From Tillus elongatus (lineage: Eukaryota; Arthropoda; Insecta; Coleoptera; Cleridae), in the NCBI GenBank assembly GCA_964006375.1, contig OZ023265.1, forward strand, positions 173,173,443-173,237,442: a stretch of DNA of 64,000 nt, read 5' to 3'. This document shows, piece by piece, positions 1 to 9,537 of this stretch; within the stretch, counting starts at the first letter, position 1; every line of letters starts with the position of its first letter. The notes under the pieces are model-generated. The model was not told the DNA's origin and searched no databases. It worked only from the letters and a program-made list of their open reading frames with translations. The translations under genes were made by a program, and so were the position numbers.

Positions 1-194
1 ACGTTAATTAACATCTGAGACGAGACCGAACTTATTTATTTTATTTATCGTATGGCGCACACATGGTTTAAAAAAAACTAAAACTTAAAAATTAAGACAA
101 ACACAAATCAAATATAAGTCGAGATTACACACATTAAGGTATGCTACTAGTACGTTAAAGGCTAACAAACAATATATGGATTATTTAAGAGATA
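1..194. other. AT-rich edge of the window, no gene seen
   Basis: AT-rich sequence without a coding pattern. It lies just beyond the 3' end of the reverse-strand retrotransposon fragment that follows, so it may be that element's 3' untranslated region. No poly(A)-like tail or target duplication could be fixed. Confidence 0.4.
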
Positions 195-1468
195 TCATAG
201 TGCTATGTCCAAGCCCTCAATCCAGTCGGTTGGGCCCGGCGGCAAAGTCAGCATATCCACCGTGCTCCCCGCGTATGCCCTCTGCTCACATTCTTGCACT
301 ATATGAGAAACAGTCTGGCGCGGGGCCCCACAGTCACATTCGGCAGACGGCAGCTTTCCCCATCTGTACAGCATGTCAGCACATATACCATGGCCGATTC
401 GTATTCGGTTCGCAGTCTTCCAAGTTTGTCGGGGGAGGTCAAATCCATTGGGCTCTTTGTTGGCTGGCAGATTCCCATGAATGTCCGGCGGTGTTGATCC
501 CATTCATTGCTCCGTCCATTTATCGTTTAGGTTGAAGTTTCCGTCCATTTATCGTTTAGGTTGAAGTTTTCGGCGTAGAGTTCTTCTGCCGTCCTAATCG
601 CTGGTTGGCGTTATCTTCTTGTATTGGCGAATTAATGCTTCTTGTCGTCGGAGGCTTGGAGGAGGGATGCTGCTGAGTATTGGGAGACAGTATGTTTGTG
701 TTGACCTAATACATCCCGTGATGATTCGCATTGTATTATTAAGCTGGGTGTCAATCTTAGCGACATGGTGGCTATTCAGCCACACAGGGGCACCGTACTC
801 CGCCGCACTGCAGACGAGACCCAAAGCCGAGCATCGAAGGGTAGTAGCCGATGCACCCCACGTCGTGCCACAAAGCATCTGTAGGATATTATTTCTTGTT
901 CGGATTTTGGCTGCCATATTATCTAGGTGTTTTTTGTACGTTAAAGTTCTATTGATGGTAATTCCCAGGTACTTTGGCGTGGGTTATTTGTAATCTGGAC
1001 ATCATTAAAATATATCGTAAGTTGTTGGTTAGCGTGTTTGTTGTTCAAGTGGAAGCAAGCACACTCGGTTTTGCCTGGGTTAGGTGTTAGCCTCCATCTT
1101 CGGTAGTATTGTCCAAGGACCTTGAGGTCGTGGGTTAAAATTTGTTCTGTGCTTTCTATTGTCTTCCGTCTGACTGCTATTGCCAGGTCGTCCGCGTATG
1201 GGAACTTTTTTGATATTGTTTCTGGCATATTATATATGTATAGATTAAACAGCACAGGAGCCAGTACGGATCCCAGGGGTAAGCCATTTTGCATTTTTCT
1301 CACCTTGCTGGATAGGTCACCCATTTCCACCCGAAATGATCTGTCACACAGCATGTTGTTCAGGAGCCGACCCAGCCTTTTATCGGCGACCAAACTAATC
1401 ACAATCGTTACCGTTCTTCTCAACTTAGTTAGATCGCGTGGTTTAATTTTGTATACGTAACTTTTCAC
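195..1468 (-). pseudogene. Non-LTR retrotransposon reverse transcriptase, 3' fragment (Jockey-type)
   Basis: This is the C-terminal half of a non-LTR retrotransposon ORF2, which reverse-transcribes its own RNA at a nicked target. Three reading-frame pieces follow in order on the minus strand. 1468-941 carries the RT core with a GLPLGSVLAPVLFNLY motif and the catalytic YADD at about 1198-1187. 917-594 matches the RT thumb (AAEYGAPVW, then LPILSSIPPPSLRRQEA). 503-195 is the usual C-terminal tail (RIGHGICADMLYRWG, then CDCG and HIVQECE). The endonuclease and N-terminal RT are absent, so the copy is 5'-truncated as is usual for these elements. Frame breaks between the pieces show it is dead. The clade call (Jockey superfamily) rests on remembered motif patterns. 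The transposase scrap abuts its 5' side. Confidence 0.85.
511..568. repeat. 29-bp perfect tandem duplication
   Basis: A 29-base unit beginning TCCGTCCATTTATCG occurs twice head to tail. It sits between two coding pieces of the retrotransposon fragment and contributes to its frame disruption. Confidence 0.9.
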
Positions 1469-1760
1469 ATATCCCCATAAGAAGAAGTCTAATAGCGTAA
1501 GATCAGATGATCATGCCGGCCATTTTAACGATCCTCGTATCCCTCTTCATTGTTATAGAAATACTAAGACACGCTACTGTCAAATCTTGATTTGGTAATG
1601 TGCAGGAACTCCATCCTGCTAAAACCATATCACATTTGCTGAAACTTGGGGGGTTTGTTCGATCAGGATATAAGTCTTCTAAAATTGCCACGCTATTATT
1701 TGGGAGCAGTGCGAAATAACTATCTCCATTGAAATTTCCATCCATGAAAATGGGACCAAT
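1465..1760 (-). pseudogene. Transposase fragment, Tc1/mariner-like (C-terminal part)
   Basis: A reverse-strand reading of about 80 codons (1745-1503) contains a block resembling the stretch before the second catalytic aspartate of insect mariner-like transposases (DGNFNGDSYFALL). The neighbouring DNA around 1465-1500 reads on the minus strand like the DFFLWGY segment that follows the last catalytic residue; the same segment is clearer near 17150 and 51370. The helix-turn-helix and first catalytic residue are missing. This is a decayed scrap caught between a retrotransposon and a PLE terminus. The call is moderate, as intervening motifs are lost. Confidence 0.5.
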
Positions 1761-1874
1761 GGCATAGTTTCCAACTATTTATTTCATTTAGCTATGTGAA
1801 AACTGGAACCTGTGATGAGCACTAATAAGTACACTTGGAGAACACCCAAATCACCACAACACATATTTCAGAGA

Positions 1875-1915
1875 CTTTACGATCGTTTCGTTGACAATGT
1901 CAACATCTTCAGAGG
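1875..1915 (-). ncRNA. Hammerhead ribozyme (PLE-A type), core intact
   Basis: Read on the minus strand: CTGAAGA, one unpaired T, a 6-bp stem II (GTTGAC/GTCAAC, loop ATT), GAAA, a self-complementary stem III (ACGATCGT) and a GTA cleavage triplet. All core positions (C3 U4 G5 A6 G8 A9, G12 A13 A14 A15.1, U16.1) match the consensus. Stem I is short (CCT/AAG, two pairs plus a mismatch). With no loop in stem III, activity would need a dimer. Hammerheads in PLE terminal repeats are known; cleavage here is inferred. Confidence 0.75.
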
Positions 1916-2302
1916 AAGAAAATTTTAAAAATAAAAAACTAGCTCCCGTGTATTTATATCGCGTCAAGGTGAACGAACTAGTCCGAAGTAAAGTTGTCGT
2001 CCAAGAACGATTGTTTGTTTATTGTGCAGTGAAACTACGAGGTCGAAGACCTGCTTAAATCTTCTGGTCACAACTTTATGAGCCCTTATCTAATATAAGG
2101 ATAATAGGTTTAGCCGGAACCGAGTTATTTTAGGAATCTGCACGTTCCCTTTCGATCTAGAAATTTACTATGTGGACATTGGAGCTAGCCGACAACCACA
2201 TCTGGCGAAAGGAACACAATAACCTCCGCTCATCTTTTTTATATAGAAAACTAAACCTGGGCGTTTGGCTGACATTGCTAACTCTAACAAAGGATAAATA
2301 AT

Positions 2303-2324
2303 TTAATAATAATAATAATAATAA
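2303..2324. repeat. (AAT)n microsatellite
   Basis: About seven AAT repeats within the partial PLE-A terminal repeat. Confidence 0.85.
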
Positions 2325-2347
2325 TTTGTGACCCTTATCTAATATAG

Positions 2348-3783
2348 GTTTAAAAAATATTGTCTCCAGAAAATTCATAAACCGGGAAAATAATGAGGCC
2401 TATCATTTCGGCTATAGATTCTCCAACATATAATTTGGTAAAGTGGTTGTCAAACGAGTTTAAAAGACTACCTATTAAACAGAAAAGTTGTTCGGTGCTA
2501 AATTCTCTTGATTTTATTGATAAAATTAAAGATGTTAAATTATTGGAAGGAGACATTTTGATGTCATTCGACGTGGCGTCATTATTTCCTAGTGTACCCA
2601 CAAAACCAACGTTGGAGTATTTGGAAGAATTGTTAAAATTGAACCATATAAGTCAAGACGTCTGCAAAGAATATTTAACTCTAACTAGCCTTTGTATAAA
2701 ACAAAATATTTTCCAATTTAACAATGAGTTTTTTGAACAAACTGAAGGCACAGCTATGGGCCATTCATTATCGCCTTTTATTGCAGATTTGTTTATGAGT
2801 AGATTTGAGAAGGATTTATAAAATAAAAATGGGTATTTCCATAGAGTTTGGTTTCGTTATGTCGACGATATTTTTGCAGTGTTTGACACAAATATATGTA
2901 AGGTTGAAGAATTTACTGAAAAATTAAATAGTCAATTTGATCCAATAAAATTTACCCACGAAATAGAAATCAACAATAAACTTTCGTTCCTAGATGTACT
3001 AGTTATTAAAAATAAAAATAATGGCTCGCTTGAATTCGATGTCTACAGGAAGGAAACGGCTACTATTAGTTATATTCCTAACGACTCACATCATACGTTT
3101 GCACAAAAAACGGCTAGTTTAAATTTCTTAGTAAATAGATTGATCAAATTTCCGTTGAGCAATAATAGATTTAATACAGAATTAAAATACATAAAAAATG
3201 TGGCGAGATATAACGGTTACTCGGATGGTTTAATAGACAAATTAGTTAACAAACACAGAACAAAGAAGGTGATATCTGAATGTACGACATTTAAGAAAGA
3301 TAAAATAGATAAAAAATTTGTGTGTTTACCTTATGAACCACGAATCATAAAGGGTTTGGAAGTATTTTTAAGAAACCCGATTTACCTTTGACGTTTTCGA
3401 CGAAAAGTAATTTAAAAAATTTGTTGGGTAATACGAAAGACAAAGACAAAGTCACTGAAATGTCCGGCATTTATGAGATTAGTTGCAAAGATTGTGATCT
3501 TAAATACGTGGGCCAAACTAGGAGAAACATAGCCACCAGATTTCGTGAACACTTCGCACAGTTACGATATGGTACGGTGGACAAATCATGTGTGGAACAA
3601 CATATATGGGATAATAATCACCACATTGACAAAGAAAATTTGTAACTTGTCAAAAATTTTAGACATCAAACTATGCTTGATTCATTAGAAAATATTTTTA
3701 TATTAAGGTCTATTAAGAACAAAACTTTATTAAACCGTGCGGCACCTTTAATTTCAATCCCTTTATTTTCTCTTTGCATTTGA
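2348..3783 (+). pseudogene. PLE-A copy 1: Penelope-like RT plus GIY-YIG endonuclease
   Basis: Penelope-like elements encode a reverse transcriptase joined to a GIY-YIG nicking endonuclease. Coding starts mid-protein (KIHKPG, then MRPIISAIDSPTYNL). RT motif A is SFDVASLFPS, followed by EGTAMGHSLSP; the catalytic YVDD lies at 2858-2869 and is followed by LSFLDVLV. The endonuclease is clear at about 3460-3570 (SGIYEISCKDC, then KYVGQTRR and FREH). Three lesions are visible: a TAA at 2819-2821, a one-base frameshift in a T run near 3365, and a TAA at 3643-3645. The natural stop is the TGA at 3781-3783. The N-terminal RT is missing. The copy lies between inverted PLE-A termini that carry hammerheads on opposite strands. 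Confidence 0.9.
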
Positions 3784-4470
3784 CCGCTTAAACACTCCTA
3801 ATTTGTCTGGTAGAATAATAAATTATTGTCAATAACTCGGCCGGTTTATACATATACTAATCTCTATGTTTGTCTCGACTTAAAGACCTGTTCGGTTTAT
3901 TGTATCTATGTATTTAATATAAATACTTTCACGTAGAATTAAAATCAATATAAATATAGTTTTTATGTAGTATTTTAGGTGAATTATTTATCCTTTGTTA
4001 GAGTTAACATGGTGAGACAGACACCTGGGTTTTAGTTTTCTATTTAAAAAAGATGAGTTCAGTTGATGTTGTTTATCTCACCAGATGTCTTTGTGGGCAT
4101 GATCCAATATCCACATAGTAAATTTCTAGATCGAAATGAAACGTGCTGATTCCTTAAATAACTCGGGTCCTTTAAACCTATATTACATAAGGGTCATAAA
4201 TTTGTCGACCAGAAGATCAAAGCAGGTCTTCGACCTCGTAGTTTTACTGCACAATAAACAAACGATCGTTCTTGGATGACAACTTTACTTCGGACTAGTT
4301 CGTTTACCTTGACGCGATATAAATACACGGGAGCTAGTTTTTTATTTGTAGAATTTTCTTCCTCTGAAGATGCTGACATTGTCAATGAAACGATCGTAAG
4401 GTCTCTGAAATATGTGTTGTGGTGATTTGGGTGTTCTCCAAGTGTACTTATTGCAGTTAGCTATTTCACA
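3784..4470 (+). repeat. PLE-A 3' region with two degenerate terminal-repeat units
   Basis: Non-coding DNA directly after the endonuclease stop. It contains one decayed unit at about 3960-4130 and a better one at 4190-4460 that includes the hammerhead, then GTGTTGTGGTGATTTGGGT and CTCCAAGTGTACTTAT. The block is the inverted counterpart of 1787-2342. Tandem terminal units at the 3' end are also seen in PLE-A copy 2. Confidence 0.7.
4361..4402 (+). ncRNA. Hammerhead ribozyme (PLE-A type), core intact
   Basis: CCT pairs with AGG as stem I. CTGAAGA and one unpaired T follow, then stem II (GCTGAC/GTCAAT, loop ATT, with one C-A mismatch and one G-U pair), GAAA, self-complementary ACGATCGT as stem III, and a GTA triplet. 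All conserved core bases are present. It lies on the same strand as the PLE-A1 ORF, in the 3' terminal repeat. Confidence 0.75.
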
Positions 4471-6087
4471 CTGAATAGAAAAGTTATATCACGCAGAGAA
4501 AATTAGTAACGTGGATTATCTGGAGCAAATAGGAAACAAACCTAAATAAGAAGACAAAATTTCAAGAGAATAGTTTCAAAGATCCCCAAAAAAACTTACA
4601 TAAGGAAAAAGTCCTGGCGTAGAGGAATTAGCAGCGGATCTTTTAAAAAAAGTCTGATATAAAAATTAATAAAAGCATTTCCAACTGAAAATTGTTATAA
4701 ATCTGGAGAACTGTCTGAGTCTATAAAGAGTAAAGGTATTACTATTTCAATAGCATTGGCTGTCCTTTGCATCCCATAGATCCTTTGCCAAACTTACACT
4801 TTTGCTAGCTTGTAACTATGTTGTCTTGTTCACAGTTTATTATTATTATCATTGTTTTTTATTAACCTACGATATACTTAATTAGCAAGAATTAAAAAGA
4901 AAGCTCCATTGTAGAAAAATAAACACGTTACAGATTACCTCGATATGTTTTATCTTCAAAAGGCTAATTCTAGACAACTTAATGTCGATCAAGTTTTCTA
5001 CAACCGCTGTAAAATGTATCTTTACGACATAAGTACAGTTAACTTGTTATTACAGTACAAATCAAATGTTTCTAAATTAGGTTCTATACAACCCTGCTTA
5101 GGCTCAAACTTAACTGTGTAATTTTATTTTAATTTGTACCACACAATGAGCGTAATATAAACTCAGAGAAAGGTTCCTTGTTATTTTGCGGCTTACTTTA
5201 AAATTACATTTAAAATAGAGAATGTGATTATATCACACTCTCTTGTAACTTTGGTTTGGTACATTTGTATTTGTTATGACATTTCCATTACAGCCTTGTC
5301 TACCCCAATAAATTCTGTTTCAGGATGCTGCGTAATATGTTTGTTTCTTGCATGTAACACTAAATTGTTATGTTAGCACATTTGGGCGTGCATATTTTAC
5401 AGTCTTGCAGTCTCCGATTCACATTTTCGAAACCAAAATCATAACCACGAAACATATGCATTGTGTAATTTTTTAGAGTTATTTGAACGAGTAAGATCCT
5501 TCTCTTATTTAGACGAGCATCACAGTCTAAAAGCTATATCGCTTTGTCGCCTAGATCACTATTCTCTAACTCCAGTAGCTTTTTTCATTACACTGTAGCG
5601 TTCCCACTTTACCAATTTGGTCAGGTTTTCCCAATGCTTCCCTCTTTATCGATAATTTTTCCAAGCATGTGTTCTTAAAGTAATGTTGTCAATTAATTTT
5701 ATCCTTTCAATTTTGCCCTTCTACCCTCAATTTCTTCGGTTGCCTCTTCTACCACACGTTTATTCGTCTTTCTATAGCTGTACTTTTTCTTAGTCATTTT
5801 TCCATGTTCTCCTTTTAAAACTTGTATGCCTCGCTTAGCCAATGTCCAGATGTCTGCTCCATGCATACCGATTTTTCAGGTTTATTTGGATAGTTATACA
5901 AAAAAAAACATAAGATTAGTTTGTCCTATAAGAAATAACTCGGTGTAGCCAGACTTTGTAACCGTTGTACAATTGTGTCGTGCTCAATTAAAATTTTGAT
6001 CCATAACGCGGGTTAGATTACTCGTTAACAGAATGAAAAAAATGTTTATAGTTACTTTAAAACTGCAACTTTAACTCTTACATTTTC
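4471..6087. other. AT-rich intergenic stretch, nothing recognised
   Basis: No coding pattern, tRNA-like box, long inverted repeat or microsatellite was recognised over about 1.6 kb. It is one of the longest stretches here without an identifiable repeat. Confidence 0.5.
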
Positions 6088-6435
6088 TTTTCTTTCTTTA
6101 ACTTCGGTATATTACCGCGACTTTGGCCAATTACCGACGCCAGGGAACAGTTTCACCTCACTATCCTGGAAATTTTGCTGAACCCCTGCCTTTCTGTAAG
6201 GAGGGTAGGGATCTTTAACGTACCTATCATCGCATGGACACGGGACTGATGGCTTCACGCTCCCTCCGAAAGGCGGAACGTGCAGACATTCAGCTTGCTC
6301 AAATACAATTCCAGAGCCTCGGTTGATGTTAATTGTAGAGTATGTGCTGAAAAAGTAAAAGGAGAACGCTGGGATCGAATCCGGTACGCTTCGGTTCAGA
6401 GGTACACGTTATTACCACTGAACCACCAAGGCTCT
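6088..6435 (-). mobile_element. tRNA-derived SINE, copy 1
   Basis: On the minus strand it begins with a tRNA-like head: an A-box-like TGGTTCAGTGGTA near 6425 and a B-box-like GGATTCGATCCC near 6370. A conserved body follows (GTTAAAGATCCCTACC, then CCAGGATAGTGAGGTGAAAC and CTGGCGTCGG), ending near TTAAAGAAA. The same head and body recur at 19033-19342 and 23607-23942, and the body alone at 49640-49812. SINEs use pol III promoters and borrow LINE machinery; the partner LINE is not evident. Confidence 0.8.
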
Positions 6436-6695
6436 ACACTCTTACATTATAATATGAAATGTAATATCAAATACGATAGTAACTTGAAGTACTTTGTCTA
6501 ACTTGCGATGAGCACAGAATGAAAACTGCTGGAATGGAAGGCTGCCTATTAATAGCTTTTATTTGGGGCGTTGTCGATTTTTGTTTGTGTGGTGCGTTGA
6601 ACGTGCACGTGCTCTTGTTTAAGTTAGCTTTTTCTTTGCTTATTCTTGACTAGTTTCGATCTAGCTCTTCTTGGTTTATTCATAAGACTGCCTAG
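6436..6695. other. Short gap, nothing recognised
   Basis: AT-rich, non-coding spacer between a SINE and the PLE-A foldback. Confidence 0.5.
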
Positions 6696-7349
6696 TAAGT
6701 ATACTCCCTAATAAGTACACTTGGATAACCCAATTCACCACAACGCATTTAAATAAAAAAGACCTGGCGATCGTTTCACTAACCAAGTTAACGTCATCAG
6801 AGGATGAAAAATTAAGAATTACATATTATGCACCATAGCTTAAACTTTAAGTGTAATCTGTTATTCTTTTTGGCAGTGACAGAGAAATTATTTAAAAAAA
6901 TTATAGCCCAATTTCAAAATTTATTTTTTATTAAAATAGAACACGCGAGATCCCAGTCCGAAACACAATAATCTATTATTACAACATTGTAACAAAATAA
7001 ACAGGGAATATATTCCACTAAGTGAATATTGGAACCCGTGATGAGCACTGATAAGTATACTTGGAGAACCCAAATCACCAGAACACATTTAAATAAAAAA
7101 GACCTGACGATCGTTTCACTAGCCAAGTTAGCGCCATCAGATGATGAAAAATTCAAAATTGGTAACTTGGTTAGTGAAACGATCGTCAGGTCTTTTTTAT
7201 TTTAATGTGTTGTGGTGATTTGGGTTCTCCAAGTAGACTTATCATTGCTCCTCACATGTTCCAATCTTCACTTAGTGAAGTATATTCCCTGATAATTTTG
7301 TTAAAATGTTGTGATAATAGTTTATTTTGTTTCGGACTGGGATCTCGCG
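6696..7349. repeat. PLE-A terminal-repeat foldback (left arm, centre and start of right arm)
   Basis: Two PLE-A termini lie in direct order (about 6700-6810 and 7035-7145). An inverted copy then begins near 7160 and continues past the errantivirus to about 15620. The long arm pair is about 6822-7130 against 7160-7349 plus 15487-15620, with a spacer of roughly 30 bp. Degenerate minus-strand hammerheads lie at 6763-6803 (GTC changed to GCC) and 7103-7143 (A9 changed to G). The right arm has only the 3' half of one (7161-7192). The left arm keeps the target sequence into which the errantivirus inserted in the right arm. Confidence 0.8.
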
Positions 7350-7747
7350 TGTTACATTCCACACCAACCAACATAGGATACAGTTACAGCCGCCAGCCAT
7401 GAGAACTGCCATCTTGCAAAAATGCATAAGCCATCAGCCTGCTGAGATCGCATTTCATGTGGGAACGACGGTTGGAACCTTGCAGTCCATGTCACTGCAC
7501 AAGTGTACAAACTGCTGAATCGGCATTTCACACGGGAACGACAGAGCTCTGCATTCTGTGGAACTAAAGACTGGAGGTGGAAACGTAGTTAAGTGATGGT
7601 AGTGAGACAGTAGAAAGACATTATTAGTTTAGTCGTCTTAGTGTTAAGTTCACTTTTAATATTTTTTGTAATAGTAGTTCTATAGTTTTATGTAATAATA
7701 ATTAATAAATATTTTTTATTCAATTGATCGAAATCAATCAATTAACT
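7350..7747 (+). repeat. 5' LTR
   Basis: 398 bp, starting TGTTAC and ending AATTAACT, with GTTA/TAAC near-terminal inverted ends as in the gypsy group. A polyadenylation signal AATAAA lies at 7704-7709. It matches the 3' LTR at 397 of 398 positions. Confidence 0.95.
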
Positions 7748-7764
7748 GGCGCAGTCGGTAGGAT
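7747..7764 (+). other. Primer-binding site (tRNA-Ser type)
   Basis: TGGCGCAGTCGGTAGGAT starts on the last base of the LTR. It has the TGG start complementary to a tRNA CCA end and matches the serine-tRNA primer class known from 17.6/297-like elements. Confidence 0.8.
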
Positions 7765-7971
7765 TTGTCGATACGGTGAAAACAAAAATCGTGGAACCGT
7801 TCTGTCTTAACAGTTAAATCGACAGAGAAAAAGTTGAACATTCCGGTGATAGGGACAAGCATCGCTCTTACGTACTGGAAATCAACCAAAGCGAACCTGG
7901 GGGAAGAACACACATCGTCCGAACCTAAAGGCCAAGCAGAAGAAGATGTACCTAGTAGCAACGCTAATTCT

Positions 7972-7977
7972 GTAAGT
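7972..7977 (+). promoter_or_regulatory. Candidate 5' splice site for the env message
   Basis: A full-consensus GTAAGT lies in the leader before gag. A short reading frame starting at an ATG at 7946 runs into it; used with the acceptor at 13351-13352 this would keep the env frame. Errantiviruses make env from a spliced RNA. The exact sites here are inferred. Confidence 0.55.
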
Positions 7978-8100
7978 TTTGCTCACAATCCTTTCTTTTA
8001 CTTATATATTTTAAGTGATTCTCGATTTAGTACTTTAATTTATTTTATTGCTATATTTTTGTTTGTGTGCTTAAAAACAGTTAAAAAATTATAAATATTA

Positions 8101-9537
8101 ATGAGTTTTGATGATATTGATACCTTAGTTAGACAATTTTCAAATTTACAAGGCCCAGATCAATCAATAATTGACGAAAGTGTAACAATGACACAAAACA
8201 GACCAGACATGGCACTTTTAAGATACCAGGCAGACAACATACCTCTGTTTGATGGCAATTTCAGGCAATTAAATAGATTTTTGCAATCATGTGAACATTT
8301 CTTAAAAACATTTCAGAATAGAAATAATTTAGATGACCCTATAAATGCTAGCTTAATCGATACAATTTTAAATAAATTAACAGGCAGAGCCGCCGACTTG
8401 ATATGTTCAAGATTTGGAATCACATCTTGGGATTCCATTAAAAATAGTCTTGTTTTGTCATTTTCTGACCAGCGAAGCATAGATTGTTTGATCCAGGACT
8501 TAATAAATATGAGACCCTTAAAAAATGAGCAACCTTTAGACTTTGGTATAAGAATACAAGACGCTAGAAGTTTACTTTTGTCTAAATTAAACCAATGTAT
8601 TCAAGACGAAAATGAAAAGAGAATAAAAATAATTCATTATGATGACTTTGCACTCAAAACGTTCATAAGTGGTCTTCCATATAATCTGCAACTTGTAGTC
8701 AGATTAAAGTATCCATCTTCTCTAGAACAGGCCATGTCGTTTATTACGGAAGAACTTAATTTTAAAAATTTTAGCAATAACAATAGTAGTAGTAACACAT
8801 CTTACGCTCAGTCTGCGTATAAAGCTATCCAAAAACCCTCATTCAACCCCTCAAAAATGCACCCGAACACTTCATACGTACCTAATTTCCCGGTACAGTA
8901 TAATCATCCTAATTTCACCCCATATGGTTACACCAAATTTCAGCAATCACCAAAACCACAAATGCCATATTTATCACACACCCCATTTACACCAACATTC
9001 GGTCAAAATACCTATCAGCCAAGACCCAGTTCACAAATTATTAACAGGCAATTTCAAAATTTTTCTAAACCCAATTTTAATAATAACCATTGGCAACCAG
9101 GAAATAGATTACCTTCTCAACAACACCCTAGATTCGCAAATCAGCGAACTAGTGCCATTCTAAGGAATCAAAACCAAAACCAAAATAGATATGCACCGGA
9201 GCCAATGGATACTTCATCTGGGAATTCTATTAGACCGAAAACAGCATTCGTATCTGAGGAACTTTTCAATCAAGAAATTAATGAACATCCCTTTCCAACT
9301 GGCGAAAACACGAATACCAACCAAAACTATTACGAAACCTTTGATACGTTTAATATGCCACAATGTCCTCAAGAATTGGAACACAATCCATTGCCAGATT
9401 TTGATCAGTTACTAAATGTACCAAGCGAATACCCTGTACATTGCTATTATCAAAACGAAACTCACCCTCAATACAATGAAACATCTTCTAATGATGAAAA
9501 TTTTCAGGTGATCAAGTCTCTACCAAATCAGAGATAA
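8101..9537 (+). CDS. gag: Gag-like structural protein
   Basis: A 478-residue intact ORF opening with ATG after a 353-base leader. Gag assembles the particle and binds the genomic RNA. The N-terminal half (residues about 35-230) is helix-rich, resembling the retrotransposon Gag capsid region. The C-terminal half is rich in Asn, Gln, Pro and Phe, with repeated NQNQ stretches and a PMDTS segment typical of gypsy-group Gag tails. I see no CCHC zinc knuckle, which agrees with many errantiviruses. The last 40 bases overlap pol, and a slippery heptamer lies 31 bases before the stop. No lesions are seen. Confidence 0.88.
   Translation: MSFDDIDTLVRQFSNLQGPDQSIIDESVTMTQNRPDMALLRYQADNIPLFDGNFRQLNRFLQSCEHFLKTFQNRNNLDDPINASLIDTILNKLTGRAADLICSRFGITSWDSIKNSLVLSFSDQRSIDCLIQDLINMRPLKNEQPLDFGIRIQDARSLLLSKLNQCIQDENEKRIKIIHYDDFALKTFISGLPYNLQLVVRLKYPSSLEQAMSFITEELNFKNFSNNNSSSNTSYAQSAYKAIQKPSFNPSKMHPNTSYVPNFPVQYNHPNFTPYGYTKFQQSPKPQMPYLSHTPFTPTFGQNTYQPRPSSQIINRQFQNFSKPNFNNNHWQPGNRLPSQQHPRFANQRTSAILRNQNQNQNRYAPEPMDTSSGNSIRPKTAFVSEELFNQEINEHPFPTGENTNTNQNYYETFDTFNMPQCPQELEHNPLPDFDQLLNVPSEYPVHCYYQNETHPQYNETSSNDENFQVIKSLPNQR
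9498..9504 (+). promoter_or_regulatory. -1 ribosomal frameshift site (A AAT TTT)
   Basis: The heptamer AAATTTT is in the correct phase (gag codons AAT TTT preceded by A). The -1 frame has a TGA at 9495-9497, is open from 9498 onward, and enters the protease. A downstream structure was not modelled. Confidence 0.75.

Larger units (their letters stand above)
1787..2342 (-). repeat. PLE-A terminal repeat, inverted copy at the 5' side of PLE-A1
   Basis: The block holds the recurrent PLE-A terminal sequence (GATGAGCACTAATAAGTACA, then CCAAATCACCACAACACA, then the hammerhead). It is an inverted, diverged copy of the block at 3965-4460. The two flank the RT/endonuclease region, as PLE terminal repeats do. 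A second, partial unit starts near 2160 and contains an (AAT)n stretch. The junction with coding DNA is at about 2345, where TTATCTAATATAGG from the terminal repeat runs straight into RT sequence, so the ORF is 5'-truncated. Confidence 0.75.

Noticed and set aside
1813..1850. GATGAGCAC...GGAGAAC in PLE-A termini as a second hammerhead
   Set aside because: The C3 position is G, and the GAAA segment and a proper stem II are absent; the real motif lies downstream on the other strand.
7327..7518. Similar small frames in both LTRs (also 15045-15257)
   Set aside because: They duplicate because the LTRs are duplicated; there is no independent coding evidence.
7834..8094. An 86-codon frame in the errantivirus leader
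   Set aside because: It crosses the candidate splice donor and is low-complexity at its end; it is more simply untranslated leader.
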